The notes beneath the pieces were generated by a model. The model worked only from the letters and a program-made list of their open reading frames with translations, was not told the origin of the DNA and made no database searches. Both the position numbers and the translations under genes were made by a program. Below are positions 12,637-25,500 of a stretch of DNA of 64,000 bases, in pieces (the first letter of the stretch is position 1; each line of letters starts with the position of its first letter). Source of the stretch: Beroe ovata. Its lineage: Eukaryota; Ctenophora; Nuda; Beroida; Beroidae. The stretch covers positions 8,231-72,230 of the forward strand of contig CAMPET010000198.1 in assembly GCA_946803715.1 (NCBI GenBank), given 5' to 3'.

Positions 12637-13828
12637 CAGGATAGGTTCTCATCTTTCCATAAACTCCTTTCTATCCCTGAAAATCACATTCACACAGATC
12701 GAAAGCCATACATTATACAGCGACCGCAAATCTAAACCGGGTTTTATAGAATACTGCTTGCTTCTGAATCTGAGTTCTGAACTGTTTCCGTCGATCAGTA
12801 TCAATGTCATATAGCGCGTCGTACACGGATATCGACGTCAAACATCTTGAAAACATTTGCATTTTATTCTTAAAAAATAAAAGCTAAAGCAGTATTCAAT
12901 AAAAGCATCTATGATTATGATAATATCTTAAAAATAATTATTGCATTGCTTTTATAATTGCAAATGCAAATACAATATACTTATTATTATGCTTTGCTTT
13001 CCTTTAGCCCATGATAATACTCCCGATCCCGCGCGCGCGCAGCGCGGCTCGGTGGTCTCAGGTCTGCACATGCAATATGCATGGCATGCACGTATCACAG
13101 ATGACAAAGCAAATTGAGCGGCGCGCCGCGCGGCGCAATGTTCATGTTCCCACGGCCACTTTGCGTGACTGAACCTGCCCATGCCGCGCGCGTGGTTTCT
13201 ACGACTTTCCAGTTCACTGAGTAGAATAGGGGCGCGCAACGTGTGCACAGTTAATTTTTTCTTCGTCTCTGTATCCCCACGTTGCATATAGAATAAATTA
13301 TTCTACAGGATTATATACCAGATTTAATCTGCTCCTTTTTGTGAGCTCTATGGACTACTCTTGAATACAAATTTCTAATTACTAGCCTGGCGAACACGGC
13401 GGAGATCCTTGCTGTACGGCATGTTGAACAAGGAATCGAAACCGTGGGGTTCGGTACAGACCACTCTGTCACAGAAGTTGATAGCCTAACCACATTTATA
13501 ACTTGAATTTATCTCTGAATATATGGTTTAATTGATGAATAAATTAACTGAAATACAGTAATGTTAAACATTACAACAGATCAAGGCTTCATTTTATTGC
13601 CACAGTAAAATGTGCATTACTGCATTACAACACTACCTGTCCTATTCATCATCAAATTTACCAAGAGATCCCTCTTTCTCACCACATTCAATCATCTATC
13701 CTGTGTTTCTTTAGGACATAATATTTTCAATATTGAAACATATAGTAGTGGATCTTCTAGAATCAAATGTTGCAGTGGTTGATGGTTCGAATTCAAATTA
13801 TAGGAATGCAACAACTGTTTAGGAATTG
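12637..13828. other. Spacer with CpG-rich core; putative RALGPS promoter
   Basis: An AT-rich 3' UTR with poly(A) signals is followed at 13030-13200 by an unusually CpG-dense stretch (cccgcgcgcgcgcagcgcgg; gcgcgccgcgcggcgc) ahead of the RALGPS start. Promoter function is inferred from composition and position. The open frame on the other strand here is a CpG artefact. Confidence 0.4.
13555..13675. mobile_element. Truncated second copy of the 1238 MITE family
   Basis: This stretch shares with 1280-1375 an interrupted match: acagatcaa, ttttattgc, cctattcatcatcaaa and ttaccaagagatccctcttt. The left arm is eroded, so it cannot fold as the first copy does. Confidence 0.6.
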
Positions 13829-16800
13829 ATGCAAGTTGTGATTGAAGATTCACTTCATAGACCTTGCAATAAGAGAAAAAAATTTGAGGTAATGATATAT
13901 TTTAATAAGTAAACTATCAGTTGTTTCTCACATTTGTGTTTCATGGCTTAAGTTTTTGCATTACATGACCTGGTATAATCTTATTCTTATAAACAGGAGA
14001 CACGATTGAAGACAGCAAGCAGCTATGCATATGATCCCAATTTATTCAATTTATTGAAGTTACAGCCAGACTCACTTGCTGTGAGTAGCACCATTATTTA
14101 GCTTCGACTTATTCCAAAATTCAACTTCATAGTTGGTGCCACCAGCCACATAATATTTTGTTACATAATCATTGACTTCAAACTATTGTCTCAGAGACAG
14201 ATAACATTGCATGATGCCAAAAAGTTAAAGGGTATATGTCCCCAAGAACTTCGGTCAAGAGGATGGGAGAAAAAAGAAGTTGAGAAGCAGAAATTATGTC
14301 CAAATGTCTTCAAGTTCACCTCACATTTTAACCAGGTGATTTATTGCAAGGAGATGTTTGAATTTGGCTCAAGGGTTCAAAATTCTTATAAACTTATTTC
14401 TCTGTTACAGGTATCATACTGGGTAGCCTGGGAAATATTGCAAGAAGCTACGGCTCGATTGAGAGCTGATAAGATAGCTTATTTCATGAAAGTTGCAAGG
14501 GTAGGTAATGTTGTTTGGCTACTCTTTGGTTTATCATCAGAATGAATGTAAATTGTAATTAAGGGAGCTTATCTGACAGTTCGAAATAATCTCAGAGTCT
14601 TGAAGAACTGAAAAACTACCATTCACTCATGGCCATTGTGATGGGTCTTAATCTCAATGCTATTTTCAGACTGCATGTAACTTGGGAGGTAAGAATCACA
14701 ATCAAAAATGCAGTACCTATGTCCTATGTATATATTTAAAAGTTGCTCTTTGGAAACTTTCAGTGTCAAATGAAATCTTTATGAAAATCTTTGAGGACAC
14801 CTTACTCTCTTCACCAGGCCGTTGGTAAAAAAGACAAGACTTCATTCAAATCATTTGTTGATTTATCAAACAATAATTGGGAAAGGTTGAAAGAGATATT
14901 TTCTGATTTGCTCTGTCCGGCTATACCTCATCTAGGTAAAAATTCTCAAACTTGTCTATTAAATACATGATTTAATTCATCTACAAATAATAGTATTTCT
15001 GTAATTCTGTGCACGTATGAGTGAATGACGACAACAATTCAAACACTTTGCATCGACCAGGCTCCATTTTACCTCCGCAGGAGAATATGTCGAGTGATAT
15101 GTATGTTAGTAATAAATCATAATTCACTGTGACAATCCAAACCATTTCAATGGGTCCTATGAAAGTGAGGAATACCAACGATCAGGCTGGCTTTTAATGA
15201 TATTCTGTGCGCTCTGGGCGAGCTTTGATCAATTCTCTGTATCGCATCAGGAACTGAGGGAAATTTTTTGAGCTGCTTCCAAAATCACTTGAATCGAATA
15301 GGACAATAGGGACATTGAGTTAATCAAGATTTCAGTAATTTCCGAATATGTTTGTTGCTGAATCAAATGCGCCAAGAATAACTTTGCTCACGCTTGGGGT
15401 CAGCAATCAGCATCATCATCGTCACCCTCTTAATTATAAACGGCAAAATAAAACTCAACATTTAGTATCAGAGACGGTATATTAGGGAGTATAATTTATA
15501 CCATGGGTTGTCTTTATGTTTCAGTTTTATCAATGAACACTACAGGCATATCTTCTTCACTGTCTGACATCAGGGCAGCACTGTCCAGGTCAGAATTCAT
15601 CACTTCTTCACTGTCCATCCCAGAGTTCAGCACTTCTTCAGCTTCAACAGATCGTTTCATACTGGAACAAGCGACAGTAGCCACCAGAGCTAGCAGAATA
15701 AAAACTCGCATCTTCTTGAGGAATAGTCTCGGGGAGAAAGTTTATCGAGAAATGAGATAACTGGTGCCACGACCATGTTTTATAGGTATCGCAAAGGTGT
15801 AATTTTGTTCAGCGAGGTTAATTGTTTTGAGTTCCTTATTGATTCATCAATAGCATGGTCATGTGACCTTCTAACAATAGAAGTCTTATGCTGCCTATTT
15901 TTAACCTTTCTACCGTACTTGTTACAGTGCTTCACAGCTCTTTGTCCCACACCAAAAGTTAATTAAGATTATAGTCTAGTGAAAACAAGGGTCTATTATT
16001 ACTTTTTCCTGTATATCAATTATCACTTGAATTATATATTTTATCAGTTAACAGGACTGAACGGAAGGGGGGGAACTGTTTAACAAAATTCTTCTATACG
16101 AAATATAGTACAGGATCAAATAGAAGTAGGGGGCGGGGAAAACTGCTAAAAGCTAAATAGAAAGTTCTGAGGAGGTGAGAACGGAATTGAATAGAATAAT
16201 AGATGGTAATTTGTAGAGATAGAAAACTGTGATTCAAAGGGGTTAAGATAAAGATGTGATTCAGAAAAATGAGTTTTGCCAGACTACCCCGAGGCCCGAC
16301 GCTCACCAAATGGTGACAGAGGTGTGTCGCAGCTGTGTCGCAGGTGTGACACAGTTGTGTCGCAGGTGTGAGGGAGTTGTGTGAAAGCTGTGTCAAAAGT
16401 GTATCGCTGTTTTTTCGTCGACATTCGCTCATACGAACACAATTCTACATGCAATTCAGAGTTGCTTATTATAAGAGGGTACTTATTCTATCGGCAGTGA
16501 CAATTCAGCAACTCTGAATGATTTCAATTACAACTCTTATATGCAATTCTCTCAGGGGCATACCTTCAGCAATTGACTGGGATTTTCTCACACCCTAAAT
16601 TATCATCTTCTGAAAAAGAAGAAAGGGTGAGTTTTCAGCAATAACTGTTGTATCGCAATGTCTTGACGTTTCTCTGACGTTGTTGCAATAGTGTTTTAGC
16701 GTTGTAAAACTTTAACCTTAAATATTGCACTGTCGTCTAATCCTTTCAAATGAAATAAACTTCGGTTGTTTTAGGCCCATATTCACCAATTTTGTATTTA

Positions 16801-19800
16801 GTGCGACTTTTTAGCACGAATTTCAAGTCGGAGCTTTAAGTCGGAGCTCAAAAAGGTGGGACTAAATAGGGATCGGTATTCACCAACACAAACGTGCTCG
16901 TTCTAAATCTTTTAGCCTGACCTCCGACTTTTTCATTTAGTGGGAGGTCAGACTTGAGATATTGTTGGTATTCACCAAATTTCTCGTCCTAAAATGCTGC
17001 TTGAGAGNTCAAATGAAATAAACTTCGGTTGTAGAATTCTGACTATTGGACAACTGGGGATCACTTTAGAGTGCTACTGTTGACTCTTCTCCATTATTTC
17101 AGGTTTCAGGCATCATTAAAACAATACAGAACTTTCAAAGCTCGGAATATGGTAAGTGACGGAATATGGTTAGTGAGTGATAAATTTGTGATAGATTATG
17201 AGTGATTAATGAGTGAACAATGTTTAATGTTTATGTACAATGGGAATGTACGCGAAGTTTGATTTTAAAATTAGTATCTATAGGAAGTACTGGTTTGTCA
17301 ATCACACAGGCTCTGGTTAAATTGATACAAAAATAAGCTGAGTTTGGTTGAGAATGTGAAACATTCTGATCTCAGAATACTGAGTCATACATGACTCTTA
17401 GTCATGGTTAGCGACTTGTCTCTTGATAATACTTCAATAATCAATATTAACAAAAGTAGGTTGGAAATAAGAGAATGTGGATGGGCTCACAAAAAACACC
17501 ACCTCAATGATTCTATTCCGTCTCAACTCTCATTATAGTTTTGTAGTTTCCGACTATCCAAATTTCGACTTTCACATAAGACCATCAGAGATCGTTTGTA
17601 TTAATGTATTACTAGTGTTTCGTAACATATCATATCATAGAATGTGTACTTTGAGTAGATACTAGATACTTAAACAACCACTTTTGGGTATATGTCATTC
17701 ATTTGTTCGCTGCTCATTGGTTAAACCAAATCATGTGACCTAAGCACATGTCCCTCATTGGCTCCACGCAGCTCCTTCATAAAACATAACTGTTGACAGT
17801 CTTGTATGTACCCATGCGTGTTGAGACTGTGATAGATATGGGAGTGGCAAATATTTTAATGAGACAGCGCCTGAATATGTACAGTTGTCACAAGAGTGTG
17901 TCTGGTGACACTAAGAGTCATGTATGACTCTGATCTCAGTATTCTGAGATCAGAATGTTTCACATTCTCAACCAAACTCAGCTTATTTTTGTATCAATTT
18001 AACAAGAGCCTGTGTGATTGACAAAGCTGTACTTCCTATAGATACTAATTTTAAAATCAAACTTCGCATACATTCCCATTTCCCATTGTACATAAACATT
18101 TAATTAAACATTGTTCACTCATTCATCTTACTACTTATAATTGGTCCTCATATATATATGTATATATATATGTATGTCTGTCCGGTTTTCCTTATATACT
18201 ACGGGTCTCGAGATCTGACACCACTCGGTACCCAATCAAGCATGCTGATTGGAATGCCGATGACGCTTGACACCACTCGAAAACGGGGAGCATGTAAAAC
18301 ATTACACGTCTGACATCACTTGAGAATGGAAAGCATTTAGGCCACCAAGGAAGATATGGACGGGAATACTCGATTACCATCAACACTTCAACATATACGA
18401 CTATCATTGCTCTAACATTGTATTGTAACCTTAAGATACTAGATAGGATAGCCCTATCAGGATAACAGAGGCCGGAGGCCGCGGGTCCTGCTAGTCAGTC
18501 TTAATTTATCACACATTAATCACTCATTAATCACTCAATGATCACTCAATGATCACTCATCCTTCACTTATAGTGATACCATCTAATCGTATGTAATCTC
18601 TGTGCAGATATCCCGTACATGAATCATATCCAGGACTTCCTCTCTAGCGAGAAGTACATCATGGAGATGCAGCGCTTCCTTGAGGATAATATCCTGAGGT
18701 ATGGGAGTTTTGGGGGAATGGGAGTCCTGGGCTGAGGGGAGTCCTGAGTGTGGGAGAGTTCTAGTTAGGGAGGAATTCTGGGAAAACAAACCGCCTCAAT
18801 TCCTATAAATTCTACCAAACTTACACACTTTCTCAACTTCATTATTCCTTTCTTTGATTGTGTAACGAACAACACTTCCATGATATAATTGTGTCTCACT
18901 GGAATGTGTTGTTCCTAACACCACCTTAATACTATGGTTATTGTTCATATTGCACCAAAGAAGGAAATTCTTTTCGCGTATCATACAAATGTGCGCCCCG
19001 AGAGTTAACCATTATCTTGTTTCATCGCCAAATATTTAAGAATGAGTTTAGCAGAATTATGAGATGAATAGGTTATATCCCTAGATCTGCTCTTACAGTC
19101 TATATATCTGATGGAATGACTTACACTGTCAAATAAATGGTTTAACTAACTCCGCTACTGTACATAACATACTGCGCTATACATTACATGTGGACACACA
19201 TAAGCTCAATTGTGAACACAGTGTGTCAGTGTGTTTAGCTGTGGACACAGTAGTACCTGTGGGCAAGCCGTGTTTAGCTATAGACGCAATGTGTTCAGTT
19301 ATTGGACACAGTTTATTCAGCTAACAGCGAGCATAACACCTCATAATATGTATACGTCATCATCGCATGTGGACAATATCATGATCGCTATTATAGCAGT
19401 CACATTCCTAACATTCACACCCGATACCTGCCCATTTTACAGAGCTATCAAACTACCAGCTCCATTCCAGGTTATCATTCGAGAGGGAACCCATCACGGA
19501 ATCGAATGATGTCCCCACACGCAAACCCACCCCTAGCCGCAGCCTTGAAGGTGACCGTGAAATGACACGTGAACTATTATTGAACCAACGCTTTGAATTC
19601 TCTGCAAATCACAATGCATAACGGCAACATTCCCCAGATTTTACCCTCGCAAACCCGCTACATTGCGACCTGGCGCTCTCTCCGCCCGCAGCCCGCCCTA
19701 GTAAGCCACCATTTAGACCCGGACACAGAAAAACCAACAGTCTCAGTGTGTTGGAGGGGTTTAACAGTGAACAAGAGAAGGCTGGCACTGCTCTCCTATT

Positions 19801-21144
19801 GGTCAGTTTCCATACAGCATGACTTCCCGTCCAAATAGTAGATTCAGAAATTAAAACACGACTGTTGAACCTCATATGAACCAAGCAATTCACTGACTGA
19901 TGGGTTCAGGAATCGCCAGTTGTCGATAAGCCTATCCCGCTACCGAAACAAAACCTAATCGACGATAGCTGGGCTCCAATGACACTACAAAGGAATAGGT
20001 ATCGAGAACATTTTGATTTATCTTACTTAAGTTTTATTTTGTTTTGTTTCTCTGTGCTAAGCTATAATGATTTGATAATTGATTATCACATTTTCGATCG
20101 ATTTCAGGTCTGTTTCCGAACCTCCTTCCTCTAATTCTGTTCGTAATGGTCCTTGCAAGGTGGATTCCCTTGGCAAAATTGCCGAAATTCGTATCGAGGG
20201 TGTCTTAATGAAGAAGACATGCAAGAAATTGGGCAAACATCCAAAAATCAGACGTTGGAAAGCCTACTACTGTATGGTGAGTTGAAAAAGCACTCTCACT
20301 GGAATTCTAAGAAATAACATATTTTATGCGGCGTGTGTGGCAGTATAGTGGCTTCTCAATGGAATTAAGTGCTGTGTATAATAATGCTGTGGAACTATGT
20401 TTGAGACGCCTCTCGTGAGACACATTATCCTTTGTGCATTCCAAACAATGACACTCTGAGTTATACTTTACGGAAAACGCGATGATAGTAAATGTGGGAA
20501 ATTCGCGCAGATATCTGATGATCACGTACGTCCAGCGCGCGCATTTGAGGACCTCTTTAGATTTTTCCCACGCTATTGTGGCGTGATATCAATTACGCCG
20601 ACTCATGTTTTGCCACTTTGAGACCATTTTAATTTCGTAAAACTTATCAAGGGGAAATCTCATTCTCAAATTCTACCAGGTCTCGAATAGGATGCTGTGT
20701 CTTTACCTTGTCAAGGGCTACAGATCGTCATCATCTATTGGTCAGTCGTCTGTTCTCAAGAAACGTATCGACCTGTCATCGTGTACAGTGACACTTTCAT
20801 GTGACGCAAAACATGACAACGTGTTTACAGTGGCCGACTCAATCGGTAAGACTCGTATATTTCATAGATTTCGATTGCTGTTGAAATGTACATTTCATCA
20901 TTCATGACATCTATTGCCTGGCGATGCTAGGCCCTCTGACGCGAGCCGCGAAGCGGCGTTGAGCGAAACCCGGCCCTATCGTAGACAGGCAAGACATCTA
21001 TAAAAACATGGAAGAGTGATTCATTCTGTTTCAGGCAATGTTTACAAGTTCAAAATCACGGATAATGGCTCGCATAGTGCAGATGTTTGGGTCAGTAAGA
21101 TTCTCGACGAAAAGAAACACCGGGAAGACCTTATGATCTTGTGA
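13829..21144 (+). CDS. RALGPS: RALGPS-type Ral guanine nucleotide exchange factor, 12 exons
   Basis: The exons are 13829-13888, 13997-14080, 14195-14335, 14411-14500, 14596-14688, 14818-14935, 16556-16626, 17103-17151, 18608-18698, 20108-20276, 20680-20845 and 21035-21144, giving 413 residues with all phases matching. The RasGEF/CDC25 domain (about 45-235) shows QITLHDAKKLKGICPQEL, a GW-KKE block, FNQVSYWVAWEIL, NYHSLMAIVMGLN and PAIPHLGAYLQQLT. A short Ser/Pro linker (RSVSEPPSS) leads to a C-terminal PH domain (about 290-405; EGVLMKKTCKKLGKHPKIRR, RWKAYYC). Mammalian RALGPS activates RalA/RalB and binds phosphoinositides through its PH domain. This one is shorter than the human protein (over 550 residues), mostly in the linker, and has no clear PxxP SH3-binding stretch. 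The start ATG follows an in-frame TAG, but a further upstream exon is possible. Confidence 0.9.
15514..15711 (-). CDS. Small secreted acidic peptide precursor nested in RALGPS intron 6
   Basis: This 65-residue frame starts with a clear signal peptide (MRVFILLALVATVACSS), then a dibasic MKR site, then an acidic Ser/Asp/Glu segment with near repeats (EEVLNSGMDS, EEVMNSDLDS, AALMSDSEED) ending VVFIDKTET. A good TATA box, CTATAAAA on the minus strand, lies at 15778-15785. A CAGT initiator-like site about 23 bases downstream implies a 5' UTR of about 50 bases. No cysteine follows the signal. A later exon could add one: a Cys-containing frame lies at about 14981-15085 on the same strand, but its acceptor is weak. 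I recognise no family. SDSEED would suit acidic kinase phosphorylation or calcium binding, which is inference only. Confidence 0.55.
   Translation of the reverse strand: MRVFILLALVATVACSSMKRSVEAEEVLNSGMDSEEVMNSDLDSAALMSDSEEDMPVVFIDKTET
15778..15785 (-). promoter_or_regulatory. TATA box of nested peptide gene
   Basis: CTATAAAA on the minus strand, 67 bases upstream of the peptide ATG, with no comparable site nearby. Confidence 0.5.
16320..16382 (+). repeat. GTGTCGCAGGTGTGA short tandem repeat
   Basis: Four degenerate copies of gtgtcgca(g/c)(g/c)tgtga. They make a low-complexity frame on the minus strand that is not a gene. Confidence 0.75.
16748..17033. mobile_element. Possible MITE between 23-bp direct repeats, with an N base
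   Basis: tcaaatgaaataaacttcgg occurs at about 16747 and again at 17009, flanking about 240 bases with internal inverted pieces (tattcaccaa; cgactttttagc). An undetermined base at 17008 abuts the second copy. This is either an insertion with a duplicated target or an assembly join with overlapping ends. Confidence 0.45.
17208..18125. mobile_element. Non-autonomous element with arms of about 200 bp in inverted orientation
   Basis: 17208-17402 is nearly the exact reverse complement of 17911-18125. Shared blocks are aaacattctgatctcag, gagtttggttgagaatgtg and ttttaaaattagtatctata. About 508 bases of unrelated AT-rich spacer lie between. GTGAGTGAT-type repeats just outside both ends (17157-17207; 18500-18570) may be subterminal. 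No transposase frame is visible. It lies in the RALGPS intron between exons 8 and 9. Confidence 0.8.
18148..18176 (+). repeat. (TA)n/(TATG) microsatellite
   Basis: Alternating tatatata with tatg interruptions, just outside the right arm of the inverted-repeat element. Confidence 0.85.
20909..20993. mobile_element. Small CpG-rich MITE in RALGPS intron
   Basis: The ends ttgcctggcgatgctaggcc (left) and ggccctatcgtagacaggca (right) are approximate reverse complements, enclosing ctctgacgcgagccgcgaag. A cousin of the left end (ttgcccggcgatgctagtca) occurs at 55904, supporting a dispersed family. Confidence 0.6.
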
Positions 21145-22573
21145 TAACGTATTATGCTACGTCATAAACTTCTTTACATTTACTAATTCTGATATTTGGG
21201 CCGCAGTATAAGTGGAAAACGCATGTACATTGTACAATGTAGCTCGTGTTGGTGAAATTTTACAGAAGACTATTATAGATACTGAAGAATTGAATACTGC
21301 TCGAGCGAGGGACATTCATTATAGAATATAGTTGAGTTTCTCTTTTTAAAGTCAATTAATTTTGAGGAGATTTTGATTTACTCCAGCAAGCGCTGCAAGG
21401 ATAGACAGGACGCAAAATCTGGTATCACTGGAATTTCTTTTACTAGTATTACCACTACTGTCAACTTTCAACTGTGTACTCGTAACGCCAAACGGATACT
21501 TATATTATCGGCTAGATAATCTTCTGATTGAGGGGTTTTTCAAATACATCGTTATATACTTATGTGAATGATCCAATATTTGGATTTGATTACCATAGTT
21601 GGTCCAAATCATGGCTGATTTCAGTACTTGTTTTTATATCGATTTCAGTTTATCAATAGCTACTTGTATTTAGTATTTGTGACACATTTGCGACGAAATT
21701 CTTCCAAGTTGATTGAAAGTCTTGTTTTTATGCTCAGTATGAAGTCTGACTTTAGACCGTCGTATGATGGCCATTGGCGCGCTATCTATCTCCGGAAAAT
21801 AAATCAAGAAATAAACGTTTCTAAAGTATAATTTCAAACTTTCTAACAGTTACACTATTACAATAAAAAGCTTACCATATGATAATCAGTATCAAGTAGA
21901 AATAAGCACATTATTTTGCAATGATTTGTACACTGTATTTACAAATGAAACCCTTGGGTACCCAAGAGTTAAACCTTTCATTGAAAATAAAATATGGCTA
22001 GTTATGAAATATGATCAATTGATAATCTTTTAACTCAATAACCATAATTACATTTACTATGCATATCGATTTGATATATTTACAACGTTTAGTACCTTCA
22101 TTGCATCAAATATAGTTGTGAGAATTTAAACTTAAGAACTTTCAATTTATAAAGTTTTACTTCACTTAAAAGCTGTATCACTCGATTTATGATTAATGGT
22201 ACCCTGTAAAATAGTGATCAATGTTAATATAACTGAACTTAATGAATGAATAATCTAGATGAATGTTGGAGCCTAAACTTTGATGCCATTTTGTGTATCA
22301 GTTTAGTTGATCATTCATGAAAATTCGGTGATATGGAAAAAACCGACCATCAATGTAAAAGATTAAAGGAACTTAGTAATTTAATATTTCAAACATAATT
22401 TTCCTGTAATAAACATGTCCCAATTTACCCCCTATTGAAATAACTGCAAACTCTTTTGAACTGTATTCCATCATACATCCGTACAAACATTCCACACTGT
22501 AGATCGCCATCACACCACGTGGTAATGTTGACGCGCCGCGCGGTGATATGACGTCACCAAATGAACCACTGAT
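21145..22573. other. Convergent intergenic region
   Basis: AT-rich DNA between the RALGPS stop and the distal QRICH2 exon. AATAAA occurs at about 21797 and later. A TGACGTCA element and CACGTG lie near 22519-22556. No coding region is seen. Confidence 0.5.
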
Positions 22574-25500
22574 CTAACACCACGCCCGTGACGAGGACCG
22601 GGGAGCGGTCCGGGGTCGGTTCTGTTTCCGGAAGCTAGTTCCCCGGTAATCCATCACATTCTCGTACATGGCTGCATCGTCATACCCTGGCTACATGTGG
22701 AAAGGGGAGCGAAGAAGTTGTGTTAGATTTGGTATTAGTCAGAGCATTCTATGGTAAAACAATGCAAACACCAATTATAGAGAGAAAGCGGTATCAAAAG
22801 TGTTTGGTCGCCGAAAGTAGGATGCCCAATGCCTATCATGATGGTTTTTGGTAGTATCAGAGTGAATGAGCGGTCAACATTTTAATTTTATTTCTCCCCT
22901 ATATTATCCCTATCGCAATTTTCATGAGGTATCAGGCGATATTTTCCACTGTTTTACTACCACTGCGCTATAGAGTAAAAGTGAGATCTATCCCGAGTTT
23001 ATATCAAATCAGTCTACACAAATCAGTCTACACACTAATTTAACCCTGTTCACTTACAGAGAAAACCCATGCTCAGCTATATTCAACAATCGATCTTTTC
23101 GAATCAGGATCAAAGTTTCGATCTTATTCTTTTTAAATTATGAAGGATGCTGGGTAAGACAGGATTTCGAATCATTCACTCTGATACTGAAAAAGTGAGC
23201 TAACTCTAGAAGGAGATGTATCTAAAATCTGAAGAATATAGAATCGGGCTTCACAGAGAGAGGTAGTGACACGAAAGATGAATCAGTGAAACAACACAAG
23301 TGGAGATAGTACCCAGATACCGATATTGAATAAAATATCCAAGATTAGCTTCACAAGTATGCTGACTTTACATTTACAATGCTTCACGATATTTACAAAT
23401 TCTTTTAGAATTAAACTATTTACATGTCATTTAGGCTCCACACAAGGAGCCAAAAACCAAGAATACAAGAAATAAAGCGGTAAAGGAAGATCAGCAGTGG
23501 CACATGCATTTTCAGCAAAGAGGCGTAAGAAATGGGCATGCTATTCACGACACTATTAGTCAACCTCTATTGAGTACATCTAAACAGACATACACCGTCG
23601 AAGTACTCTGAACAAGGATAATAATCCAAGCACAAGACCACTCGTATATTATATGCACATTCCACGATGTCGAATTCAATACGATGGACATGTCGCAAGG
23701 ACACTCAGATAGGCCTAATGAGGACTCAGAGAGTTTGGATGAATGAAACAAATGCTTCGGTTCGTTCTGAAGTCACATGTGATAGCTCCAAGCATCGAAC
23801 AGAAAGATTTACATAATATGAGCCAATGATTTTCCACACAAAGCTAGATTACGTAGAAATGATGACAGGTATGACATAGAGTAATAAAACGAAAGACCAT
23901 TTGGTACATGAGGAATGGACACATGGAACTGGGATTTAGAAGACACTTACTGAGAAGAGGTTAAAGAACTGAATGATATGGGTCTAATAGTATGCAATAA
24001 TAGGGGCGTGAGTTAAACTGAGACACTGAGAACTGAGTTGTCATAACAAAATGTCACCATACCTATCACATGACTGTCCTTCTAGCGTCAGGGGACATAA
24101 TTCGAGGTAGTTTCTCGGCATGGGATAATACTCGGGGCAGTTTGTCACCCTGAGACGGAAGTCGGGAGGATTTATTACAGGAGAGCGGGAGTTGGGCGGG
24201 AAATAACTCGGGTTGGCGGGTTTTTCAGATCTCAGTGAATGTGGGATAATGGGAATATTTCAGAGCAGGATCCCGGCATTTGCATCTCAATCCTAATACG
24301 AGGTTGACTTCAGTTATGAAATCGCTGACTGATATAAAAACATAAACTTAAAGGAGCCGCATTGACTTTGAACTTGAAGGATTTCAAAAGTCAAAACAGA
24401 AGCCGGAGAATAACTATAAAGTAGTTAGGTATCCGTAGGGTAAGGACTAGGGTAGTTAGGTTCCCGTTTATGTCTGTGATACCAGGATTTTGCATGGGGA
24501 TCCATGATGTCTGTACACGATCACATGATAACTGTATGCATCGCAATGTAGCGCACAGCACACAGGCATGCAAACTCACTAGATGCTACACAAACGAAAT
24601 ATACTGCCAGATCAAAATTTATTGTTGTAGGGAAATTCGTTTCGATGGTCCTAAAACAATGGTTTGCTCAAAACCATCAAGGTGATCATTTTATGAAATG
24701 CAAAGTGAAAGATGCATGGATTATTCAGCGAAGCTAGCCTATTGGTCATCGCATGCCTCTATTTCTTAGCGGGATGAAGAGGGATCTTGATGGAAAAACA
24801 GCAGATAAATTTCCAGCTCTCACACGTTTTCAAATCAAATTGCAATATTTCATCGTCTATCTGCTATCGTCATGGTAATGGTATTCACGAGTTGGAAGTT
24901 TTACTATCCACAGGGTCATGGAATCTAACACTGTACAGTTACATAAGAATTAGAATTGCTCTTCTGGCGGCTATACCATAAGCCGATTGCCGATGCGGAG
25001 CAACTTAGAACTTCCACGAGGGTCTCTCTACTCCAGAAATAGGGTACAACTTATCGAGGTTTCTCAAGAAATCCGGGTTTTGCAAGAGCTCAGGGGGAAG
25101 ACTAGCCCGCGCATCGAATTGTGAGGCGCCAGAGAGGGCGTGTGGCGGCGGCGGTGCAGGGTAGCTAGAGCGTAGCATAAGGTCACGAGACTCGGAGGAC
25201 TGGCCGGGACTTACCGACTGTCCTACTTTGGGGAGGACGGGAAACTTTCGCTGTTGTAGGCGTCCGCGGTAGATGTGTCCATCCTGACCCTGGATCTCCG
25301 TTTCTCTGGGGGGGACGGGTGTGATGCAGGGTAGGGGGAGTGGGAGAAGTGACAATTACAATTACAGAGTACTAGAAAGCGATATCAATATGTGAACCTG
25401 TTCATTAGTGAATTGGATGATGATGATGATCAGTGATCATAAGATGGCTGATGAAAAACAGATGAGTGTCAATTGTCAAGCCAACTCCAGCGAGTCCAAT

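Noticed and set aside
12952-13287. 111-codon minus-strand frame over the CpG-rich patch
   Set aside because: CpG-rich DNA suppresses stop codons; the product has no recognisable domain and the place suits a promoter.
14981-15085. Minus-strand cysteine-containing frame as a second exon of the nested peptide
   Set aside because: Weak acceptor and no matching donor before the peptide stop; kept only as a possibility.
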